NCBI GenBank assembly: GCA_041390905.1
Contig: JAWKPA010000013.1
Span: 558,001-622,000, forward strand
From: JACKCD01 sp041390905
Lineage (GTDB): Bacteria > Chloroflexota > Anaerolineae > Promineifilales > Promineifilaceae
Length of the DNA: 64,000 nt
Reading direction: 5' to 3'
The position numbers and the translations under genes are program-made. This document shows positions 16,551 to 23,397 of the stretch, piece by piece (position 1 is the stretch's first letter; every line of letters starts with the position of its first letter). Under the pieces are notes generated by a model that saw only the letters and a list, made by a program, of their open reading frames with translations, had not been told where the DNA came from and did not search any database.

Positions 16551-18662
16551 ATGGCAGCTAAAGAATTAGTCGTTCGGGTGCGAGATTTAGGGATTTCCTA
16601 TGAGACGCGGCATGGGGATGTGCCGGCCGTCAAGGATGTCTCATTTGATATTTACCAGGGCGAAACAATTGGTATTGTGGGGGAATCGGGGTGTGGCAAA
16701 AGCACGCTGGCCTACGGGCTGGTTAACTATCTAGGGCGCAACGGCAAGATTTCCAAAGGGGACATTGAGTTCCAGGGAACATCGCTCGTTGGCCGCACGC
16801 CAGAAGAACTACAGCATTTGCGTGGCAATCAAATATCTATGGTCTATCAGGATCCCATGACCTCGCTCAACCCCGTTTTGCGGATTGGGGAGCAGATGAT
16901 TGAGGTGTTGACGGTGCACCACAACACCTCAGAAAGCGAGGCTCGGAAGCAGTGTGTTGATATGTTGGAGCGGGTAAATATGCCTGATCCGGCGAAAGTA
17001 ATGGCGCGGTATCCGCACCAGATTTCTGGTGGGCAGCAGCAGCGGATTGTTATTGCGATGGCGATGCTTAATCGTCCTTCGCTGCTGATTATGGATGAGC
17101 CGACAACTGCCCTGGATGTGACGGTGGAAGCGGCCGTGCTGGATTTGGTCAACGTGCTGCGCCGCGATTTTGACACCGCGATTTTGCTGATCAGCCATAA
17201 CATGGGGGTAATTGCCCGCGTGAGCGACCGGGTGGGGGTGATGTACGCCGGGGAACTGGTGGAGATGGCAGCCGTGAATGAGATTTTTGCCAATCCGCGC
17301 CACCCCTATACCCAAGGCTTGATTCGCTGTTTACCCAAGTTGGGGCGCGGTAAGCAGGGTAGTGTACTATACCCCATTCGCGGGCGTGTACCGTCGCCTA
17401 CCGATTTGCCTTCGGGTTGCCTGTTTGCCCCACGCTGTGACTATACACGTGATGCCTGCTATTTGCAGCGGCCGGATTTACGGCCGTTACAGATCAATGG
17501 ACATGATAGTGCAGAGCATGTGACCCGCTGCCTGTTCTCGGAAGAGATTGTGGCCGAAGATTGGGTGCCACCGCCGGATCTGGTGCCAATCTATGATGAA
17601 AACAGCGCGGCCGATGAGGTGGTAGATACCATTTTGGCGGTTGATGGCCTGCGTACTTACTATGATCACCCCAGCAACTCTGCTTTGAGTCTGGTTGGTT
17701 TGGGGGAAAAGGAGTATGTGAAGGCGGTTGATGACGTTTCTTTTGATGTGTTCAAGGGCAAAACGCTGGGCGTGGTGGGTGAATCTGGCTGTGGCAAGAG
17801 TACGTTGATTAAGACGATTATCGGGTTGGAGGCCAAGTCGGGTGGTGACGCTGAGTTTATGGGGTTTGACATTGGCAACAAGGTCAACAAGCGGGAGATG
17901 AATTTAATCCGCGAGTTGCAGATGGTGTTCCAGAACCCGGACTCGACAATGAACCCTAGCTATACGGTGGGGCAGCAGATTGAACGGCCGTTAAAGCGCT
18001 TCAAAACCGTTCCCAAGGAGCAAGTCCATGATGAGGTCGTGCGGCTGCTGCAAGCCGTCAAGCTCGATGAATATTACTACAACCGCTTGCCGCGCCAGCT
18101 AAGTGGTGGCGAAAAACAGCGCGTCGGCATTGCCCGCGCCCTCGCCGGCCGTCCCGATCTGGTGCTGTGTGATGAACCCGTGTCGGCCCTGGACGTGTCG
18201 GTGCAGGCGGCGGTGATCAACCTGCTGATGGAAATCCAGCAAGAGTTTGGCACTACCATGATGTTCATCGCCCACGATCTGAGCGTCGTGCGCTTCTTCT
18301 CCGACTACGTGGCCGTCATGTATCTGGGGCAAATTGTAGAGATTGGCCCGGCCGACATGATTTACGCACCGCCGTACCATCCTTACACCGAAGCCTTGCT
18401 GTCAGCAGTGCCAATTCCTGACCCCAGTGCAGAGCAAAAGCATATTCGGCTGGAAGGGAATGTGCCTAGTCCGCTAAACCCGCCCACTGGCTGTCGCTTC
18501 CACACCCGCTGCCCACGCCGCGAATGGCTGCCTGATGGTGGCAGGATTTGTGAGCAGGACGTGCCGCCGTGGCGTGACTTGGGCAGCGGCCACCGCATTT
18601 TCTGTCATCTTTCGTTGGCGCAATTGCACGAGATGGATGCGGTGATTCATGCGCCAGCTTAA
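16551..18662 (+). CDS. Fused double ABC ATPase (DppD-DppF type)
   Basis: The 703-residue polypeptide carries two complete oligopeptide-type ATPase domains. First half: Walker A GESGCGKST (about 44-52), signature SGGQQQR, Walker B LLIMDEPT, and the Cys-rich oligopeptide tail GCLFAPRCDYTRDAC. Second half: Walker A GESGCGKST (about 408), signature LSGGEKQR, Walker B LVLCDEPVS, and the tail GCRFHTRCPRR. DppD and DppF are usually separate genes; here they are joined in frame, powering the permease pair just upstream. One palindrome copy at 17983 is read as Arg-Pro-Leu, and another (18667) starts five bases after the stop codon. Confidence 0.95.
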   Translation: MAAKELVVRVRDLGISYETRHGDVPAVKDVSFDIYQGETIGIVGESGCGKSTLAYGLVNYLGRNGKISKGDIEFQGTSLVGRTPEELQHLRGNQISMVYQDPMTSLNPVLRIGEQMIEVLTVHHNTSESEARKQCVDMLERVNMPDPAKVMARYPHQISGGQQQRIVIAMAMLNRPSLLIMDEPTTALDVTVEAAVLDLVNVLRRDFDTAILLISHNMGVIARVSDRVGVMYAGELVEMAAVNEIFANPRHPYTQGLIRCLPKLGRGKQGSVLYPIRGRVPSPTDLPSGCLFAPRCDYTRDACYLQRPDLRPLQINGHDSAEHVTRCLFSEEIVAEDWVPPPDLVPIYDENSAADEVVDTILAVDGLRTYYDHPSNSALSLVGLGEKEYVKAVDDVSFDVFKGKTLGVVGESGCGKSTLIKTIIGLEAKSGGDAEFMGFDIGNKVNKREMNLIRELQMVFQNPDSTMNPSYTVGQQIERPLKRFKTVPKEQVHDEVVRLLQAVKLDEYYYNRLPRQLSGGEKQRVGIARALAGRPDLVLCDEPVSALDVSVQAAVINLLMEIQQEFGTTMMFIAHDLSVVRFFSDYVAVMYLGQIVEIGPADMIYAPPYHPYTEALLSAVPIPDPSAEQKHIRLEGNVPSPLNPPTGCRFHTRCPRREWLPDGGRICEQDVPPWRDLGSGHRIFCHLSLAQLHEMDAVIHAPA

Positions 18663-18681
18663 ATAAAACGGCCGTTTTTGC

Positions 18682-19068
18682 ATGACAACATCCAACCGGC
18701 GAAGTCGAACTCAGCGGTTGCTGCGAACAGCAGCCATCGTCTTCGCCGGTTTTTTGCTGCTTGCCGCCGGTTGGGTGGGCGTGCGGCTCCTGCAAGCCAT
18801 TCAGAGCAACCAAATTCGCTGCTATGTTCTGTCCCCTCCGCTGACCCTGTTTGAAAAAGATATTTTGGCTGGCGAAACATTTAGCTGCCAGGCGCAAAAC
18901 TGCCGCATTGTCACCCGATTTAACACCACTCGCGGCTTTATGTGTCTGTTTCCGGGGCAGGGGCTGGCAGAAAGGCAGCCTAACGAAGCGACACTGTTGT
19001 TACCCGTTGCACAAAGATCAATCGCCCCCGGCTTGTCTCACACACCGTCACACTGGCACTTTGGTTGA
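18682..19068 (+). CDS. Small hypothetical membrane protein
   Basis: The 128-residue protein has a basic N-terminus and one clear membrane segment (about 14-36, TAAIVFAGFLLLAAGWVGVRLL), followed by an extracytoplasmic part with three cysteines (SCQAQNC). I do not recognise it. It starts 20 bases after the ATPase stop and its 3' end overlaps the convergent gene by 89 bases, so the last 30 residues may not be real or one of the two calls is wrong. Confidence 0.45.
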   Translation: MTTSNRRSRTQRLLRTAAIVFAGFLLLAAGWVGVRLLQAIQSNQIRCYVLSPPLTLFEKDILAGETFSCQAQNCRIVTRFNTTRGFMCLFPGQGLAERQPNEATLLLPVAQRSIAPGLSHTPSHWHFG

Positions 19069-19396
19069 GCAAGAAGCGGTGCTGCCGACCAAACAGGTGG
19101 CTACAGCCTCCCTGTGCCTGTGCCTCGGCACCCACCCCAAGCCGTGTCTGGTACCAATTCACAATATCAGGAAAGGCGTCACTGCTGCGGTAAGAACCGT
19201 TAAGCCGATAGTGCGGCGTGGGCAGCCAAGTGAAACCTGTTTGCCCGGAAAGCTGCCGCGCCCCCGGATAGGTTCCTGCTTGGTAGTCACGCAGCCACAG
19301 CAGCGTGGCGGTGGTGGCAAAACAGGCCGCCAGTGCGACAAAAATTAGCACGCTGACAAGCAGCCAGCGGGGGGTGGTAGTGACAGATCTACTCAT
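18980..19396 (-). CDS. Hypothetical membrane-anchored protein
   Basis: From ATG 19396 the protein has 138 residues: a short basic start, one membrane segment (about 12-32, LLVSVLIFVALAACFATTATLLW), then an outside domain with YPGARQLSGQ, DAFPDIVNWYQTRLG and a final VTVCETSRGRLIFVQRVTTVSL. The DIVNWYQTRL segment looks like the folded core of a small secreted domain. No known family is recognised. No Shine-Dalgarno is evident. It overlaps the preceding plus-strand frame at the 3' end. Confidence 0.55.
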   Translation of the reverse strand: MSRSVTTTPRWLLVSVLIFVALAACFATTATLLWLRDYQAGTYPGARQLSGQTGFTWLPTPHYRLNGSYRSSDAFPDIVNWYQTRLGVGAEAQAQGGCSHLFGRQHRFLLNQSASVTVCETSRGRLIFVQRVTTVSLR

Positions 19397-19432
19397 CAAG
19401 ATTATAAAGTTACAGTTTCTTGCTTGCAGATC

Positions 19433-19483
19433 ACAAGTGGCAGGTTGCAAGTCTTGTTTGCCAACCAGACTTGCAACTTGTTA
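19433..19483. repeat. Heptad hairpin (CAAGTGG family) with conserved core
   Basis: CAAGTGGCAGGTTGCAAG arm, the core GTCTTGTTTGCCAACCAGAC, then an inverted TTGCAACTTG arm. The core recurs with one change at 22001-22020. Confidence 0.8.
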
Positions 19484-19664
19484 TTTGTAGCCGACAAACA
19501 AACAACATGTCAGTTTATGCCCGTTGACGGTATAACAAGATAAGCAAGCAGGCAATTTTTCCAAATTGCCCGACAAAAAGTATACTTGCGAGGCAAACAT
19601 ATCAGTGTAGCCTACCATGGTAACTGATGCGTTGGCAGAGAACAAATGGAGGTATGGAAAATCC

Positions 19665-20690
19665 ATGTTGATTGAGATTGGAACCCCGGCCATGTTGCCA
19701 CTGGGATTGGTGAAAGTGCGGCATGCAGCAGGTGAGAAGCTGTGCCTGTTAGGGCTGACGGTGCAGCACCCGCCCGTCAATCTTTTTATGCAGCAGCACG
19801 CCCATCGGTTGGATATTACCGGGGCGCGGGCTGATGTGGGTTATGAAGCGGCCAATCGTTTTTTTGCCTACCACCAGAAACCGGCACGGGCGCAGGTGGA
19901 AATTGAAACCACGATTCCGGCGTTTATGGGGCTGGAATCTACCGCGCTGATGAAGCTGGCAATGGTGCAAGGGCTGTCGTGGCTGTCTGATTTGCCCCAT
20001 GATTCAGGCGGGGGTGATGCTTACGCCCAACTGCTGGGGTTGACGGCACGTGATGGGCTGGCATTGGCTGGCTTTAAGCAAGGCGGGCTGCTGCTGGTGG
20101 ATATGGCAAGTGGGGAGGTGGTGCAGCGGCTGACCATTACCCATGAGCGAGAGAAAGAGGCGTGGTCGCTGGTGTTGTTTTTCCCGCGCACGCCGCCAGG
20201 TATTGACCCGGAGTTTGAAGAGACACAGTATGCGGCACTGCGTCAGGCTGCAGCTGCCGTTAGCGAAAAAACGGGGGATCTTGTGACCCGCGATATGAAA
20301 AAAGCGATACAACTGCGTGATGAGGTGGCGTTTGGGCAGGCACTGTTGTTGTTGCAGCAGACAACCAACCAGGCACTGGCGCAGACAGGGCGGCTGGTGG
20401 AACTGACGGCCGAGGAACGGGGCGTGGTCGAGATGATGCAGCGCAGCGGTGCAGTTGCCTGGGGGCGCAGTGCTACGGGGTTGGCGCTGTTTGGCCTGAT
20501 TAAGGGGGCAGATGCCAGCCGCCAACTGCGGGCGGCGATTATGAAGCAGGTGGGGTATTTTGGCGGGCTGGTGATGGCAACCATTACGGATAATGAGGGG
20601 TCGCGGTTTGCTGTTAAGAAAGAGGATTTAAATGACACCAAGCTGTCGCCGGTGCGTGTTCGCCCGGATTTGCCAAAGGGGCAGGCGTAG
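19665..20690 (+). CDS. GHMP-fold protein related to beta-RFAP synthase
   Basis: From ATG 19665 (TGGAGG about 12 bases upstream; an ATG at 19617 is also possible) the protein has 341 residues. IEIGTPAMLPLGLV at the N-terminus, IPAFMGLESTALMKLAMVQGL (where GHMP kinases have their glycine-rich ATP loop) and EAWSLVLFFPRTPPG resemble the beta-ribofuranosylaminobenzene 5'-phosphate synthase branch, which makes the pterin side arm of tetrahydromethanopterin in archaea and some bacteria. The match is by pattern, and the substrate is not certain. It is followed with no real gap by a beta-propeller lipoprotein. Confidence 0.6.
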   Translation: MLIEIGTPAMLPLGLVKVRHAAGEKLCLLGLTVQHPPVNLFMQQHAHRLDITGARADVGYEAANRFFAYHQKPARAQVEIETTIPAFMGLESTALMKLAMVQGLSWLSDLPHDSGGGDAYAQLLGLTARDGLALAGFKQGGLLLVDMASGEVVQRLTITHEREKEAWSLVLFFPRTPPGIDPEFEETQYAALRQAAAAVSEKTGDLVTRDMKKAIQLRDEVAFGQALLLLQQTTNQALAQTGRLVELTAEERGVVEMMQRSGAVAWGRSATGLALFGLIKGADASRQLRAAIMKQVGYFGGLVMATITDNEGSRFAVKKEDLNDTKLSPVRVRPDLPKGQA

Positions 20691-20693
20691 TTG

Positions 20694-21932
20694 ATGGGAT
20701 GGCTGGTGTTGGGCTGTTTGCTGCTGCTGGCAGGTTGTGCTGAGGTGGCAGAGCCGCAATCAGTGGGTCAACTGGCTTATATTGGTGGGGATGGTAATGT
20801 GTATGTGGTGTCGCCGGAGCGGTTGACAGAAAAAACGGCCGTTACCGCCGATGCCCAATCAGCGCGAGAAGGAGCCGGGCTTTCTTACCACCGGCTGGCG
20901 TGGTCGCCCAGCGGACAGCTTGCCTATGCTTCTGTGGTGCGGCATAACGAAACGGCGCAGGGGACGCTTTACCTGCGCGATGACCCGACGCAGCCAGATC
21001 AGGTTATTGCCCGGAGTAATGACCACTTTTTTATCTACGTCTACTGGTCACCCGCCTCTTGCACGCCGCGTTGCCGCCAGCTTGCCTATCTTGTCGAGGA
21101 AGAGCAGGATATTAGCCTGCGGCTGCTAGATGTGGGCAGCGAGCCGGTACGCGATGTGCGGCTGGGGACGGGGTGGCCGTTTTATTATGCGTGGTCGCCA
21201 AACGGCCGTTTTCTTCTGGCTCATGTGGGGCGCGAAAAACAGAACGACCCGCAAATGCGGCTGCTTAACTTGACGCTGGAGCCATTGACCACAACGGTGA
21301 TTAGTGACCAAACCGGTGATTTTCAGGCACCGGCCTGGTCGTCGGCCGGCTGGGCGGCACTACAAACCAACGATGGTGAAACGCAACTGCACATTGTGGC
21401 CGATGATGGCAAAACGGCCGTTTTGCCCGCAGACAAAGAACCAGTGGCCTTTAGCTGGTCGCCCGATGGTACCTACCTGGCTTTTATGGAGCAACCTCGC
21501 TGTAGCGTACCCTGTTTTGCCCCCATCTATCTGTATGAAGTTGCCACTGGCGAGACGCGGCGTTTGCTTGGCGTGGGGTTTCGCCCCACCGCCTTCTTTT
21601 GGTCGCCCGATGGCAAGCGGTTGGCGTATTTGAATTGGGTGCCGCTGGGCAACAACGATTGGGTGCAGTGGCGTGTGGTGGACGTTGCCACGGGCGAGGA
21701 TCGGGGGTACAAAATGTTTGACCCAACGCTGGCGCTGCGTTTTACGCTCAACAGCTTTAGCCAATATGCCCAAAGCCATCGGTTGTGGTCGCCAAACGGC
21801 CGTTATCTGACCTACGCCGACCGTGACTTTAACGGCACCGAGCGCGTCTGGCTAATTGACACCTGGGCTGAAGCCGCCGCCGACCCGATTCTGGTTGACA
21901 AGGGCAGCCTGGCGTTTTGGTCGTGGCAATAG
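20694..21932 (+). CDS. TolB-like beta-propeller lipoprotein
   Basis: The 412-residue protein has a lipoprotein signal (MGWLVLGCLLLLAGC). The rest consists of repeats of the PD40/WD40-like pattern: LAWSPSGQLAYAS, YAWSPNGRFLLAHV, FSWSPDGTYLAFM, FFWSPDGKRLAYL and LWSPNGRYLTYAD. These are blades of a TolB-type propeller on the outer face of the membrane, usually a binding scaffold. Four palindrome copies lie inside (20834, 21201, 21413, 21795); two provide the Asn-Gly-Arg of the SPNGR turns, so the decamer sits at the blade turns. It starts four bases after the upstream stop. Confidence 0.88.
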   Translation: MGWLVLGCLLLLAGCAEVAEPQSVGQLAYIGGDGNVYVVSPERLTEKTAVTADAQSAREGAGLSYHRLAWSPSGQLAYASVVRHNETAQGTLYLRDDPTQPDQVIARSNDHFFIYVYWSPASCTPRCRQLAYLVEEEQDISLRLLDVGSEPVRDVRLGTGWPFYYAWSPNGRFLLAHVGREKQNDPQMRLLNLTLEPLTTTVISDQTGDFQAPAWSSAGWAALQTNDGETQLHIVADDGKTAVLPADKEPVAFSWSPDGTYLAFMEQPRCSVPCFAPIYLYEVATGETRRLLGVGFRPTAFFWSPDGKRLAYLNWVPLGNNDWVQWRVVDVATGEDRGYKMFDPTLALRFTLNSFSQYAQSHRLWSPNGRYLTYADRDFNGTERVWLIDTWAEAAADPILVDKGSLAFWSWQ

Positions 21933-21972
21933 GATGCCTGCGAATGGTCACAGGCTGACATTTTGTTTATTG

Positions 21973-22047
21973 GTTACAAGTGGCAAGTAACAGGTGGCAG
22001 GTCTTGTTTGCCGACCAGACTTGCCACTTGCCACTTGTTACCTGCCA
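21973..22047. repeat. Heptad hairpin (CAAGTGG family) with conserved core
   Basis: The heptads CAAGTGG, CAAGTAA and CAGGTGG, core GTCTTGTTTGCCGACCAGAC, then the inverted arm TTGCCACTTGCCACTTGTTA. Second copy of the element at 19433. Confidence 0.85.
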
Positions 22048-22106
22048 GCAAGAGAAGGTAACTCCGTAATCTTGATGAATATAAAAGAGGCTGGTGGATA
22101 AATGCC

Positions 22107-22958
22107 ATGAGTTCAAACATTTTATCTGTCATATTTGGCCTGGCATCGGCTGTTTGTTGGGGAGCCGGGGATTTTAGTGGGGGGATGGCGAGCCGCAAGA
22201 GCCGAGCCTCACTGGTGGTGTGGTTGTCGCAACTGGTGGGGGGTGGGCTGCTGCTGCTGCTGGCGTTGGCGTTTGGCGAAGCCCTGCCAGGGCTGCGCGA
22301 CGTGTTGTTGGGGGCAGCGGCGGGGCTGGCCGGGGTGGTGGGGCTGGCGTTGCTCTATCGCGGGCTGGCAACTGGGCAGATGGGGTTGGTGGCACCATTA
22401 ACGGCCGTTATTGCCGCCTCTCTCCCCGTCATCGTCAGTGCCATTACCGAAGGCGTCCCGCCCGTCGCCAAGCTCATTGGGTTTGCCTTTGGCCTGTTGG
22501 CCGTCTGGTTTCTCTCTCGCCCGGAAAACGGGGGGCAGTGGCAACTGGCAAATTTATGGCTGCCGTTTGCCAGCGGCACCGCCTTTGCCCTCTTTTTTGT
22601 GCTAATTGACCAGGTGACGGCGGGGGCTGTTTTCTGGCCGCTGGTGGCGGCGCGGATTGCTTCGGTGTCGGCTCTGTTTGCTGTGCTGTGGCTGCGCGAG
22701 CAGGGGAAGAGGGGGTTGGGGATAAACGGCCGTTTGCTCTCTCTCATCACCCTCTCCGGCATTTTTGACGCTGGTGGCAACGCCTTTTTCGTGTTGGCTG
22801 CCCAGTCCGGCCGGCTCGACATCGCCGCCGTGCTCTCCTCGCTTTACCCGGCCACAACCGTGCTGCTGGCGTGGCTAGTGGCACACGAACATCTGCGCCC
22901 CGTGCAGTGGCTGGGCGTCGTCGCCGCTGTCATCGCCCTGCTGCTCATTGCCCTGTAG
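22107..22958 (+). CDS. EamA/DMT-family transporter
   Basis: The 283-residue integral membrane protein has about ten hydrophobic segments arranged as two EamA halves. The first begins IFGLASAVCWGAGDFSGGMASRK and the second LPFASGTAFALFFVLIDQV, with the closing SSLYPATTVLLAWLVAHEHLRPVQWLGVVAAVIALLLI typical of drug/metabolite exporters. The substrate is unknown. Two palindrome copies are inside (22400, 22725). It stands alone between two repeat-rich spacers. Confidence 0.93.
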   Translation: MSSNILSVIFGLASAVCWGAGDFSGGMASRKSRASLVVWLSQLVGGGLLLLLALAFGEALPGLRDVLLGAAAGLAGVVGLALLYRGLATGQMGLVAPLTAVIAASLPVIVSAITEGVPPVAKLIGFAFGLLAVWFLSRPENGGQWQLANLWLPFASGTAFALFFVLIDQVTAGAVFWPLVAARIASVSALFAVLWLREQGKRGLGINGRLLSLITLSGIFDAGGNAFFVLAAQSGRLDIAAVLSSLYPATTVLLAWLVAHEHLRPVQWLGVVAAVIALLLIAL

Positions 22959-23060
22959 CCAATCTGGCATGTCAGCTTGATGCAGAATTTGAACCGCAAA
23001 GGGTGCAGAGAAAACAAGAGCAATCTGGTTCTTCAGGAATTCGTGGAGCCGCACCCAATT

Positions 23061-23088
23061 GTAGTGGCGAGGCATGCCTCGCTACTAC
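23061..23088. repeat. GTAG...CTAC hairpin repeat
   Basis: GTAGTGGCGAGGCATG with inverted CCTCGCTACTAC, 28 bp. Confidence 0.8.
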
Positions 23089-23156
23089 AATTTGTTCCAC
23101 CAACCTTCTTTATCCGCGAACAGCAATTCTCAATCTAATCAATATGGGTGTGGCTG

Positions 23157-23184
23157 GTAGGGGCGTATTGCATACGCCCTTTTA
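23157..23184. repeat. GTAG...CTAC hairpin repeat (degenerate right arm)
   Basis: GTAGGGGCGTATTG followed by CATACGCCCTTTT; the outer CTAC is lost. Confidence 0.65.
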
Positions 23185-23285
23185 GCTGAACCCAGACATT
23201 TTCACGAACCCGGACGTGAATCAATGGTTTATAGCGTGACCCAAAAGGGGATAGATACCGGGTAAATGATGGGTTATGACAGGTT

Positions 23286-23310
23286 GAGGGCGTATGCAAT
23301 ACGCCCCTAC
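23286..23310. repeat. GTAG...CTAC hairpin repeat (inverse orientation)
   Basis: GAGGGCGTATGCAATACGCCCCTAC, shown here as its two arms GGGCGTAT and ATACGCCC; the same core as the element at 23157. Confidence 0.7.
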
Positions 23311-23397
23311 CCCTGCTGACTTCAGATTGAGAATTGCTGATCCGCGAAAATCTGCTCCGATCCGCGTTATTCGCGCATCCATGACCCCACAAAACCA

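Larger units (their letters stand above)
22959..23397. other. Repeat-rich intergenic region
   Basis: No gene is supported in this 439-bp spacer. It holds three GTAG...CTAC-type hairpins (23061-23088, 23157-23184, 23286-23310), a CAATTCTCAATCT unit in both orientations (about 23123 and 23324) and an ATCCGCG-type repeat (23338-23375). It separates two convergent genes. Confidence 0.7.
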
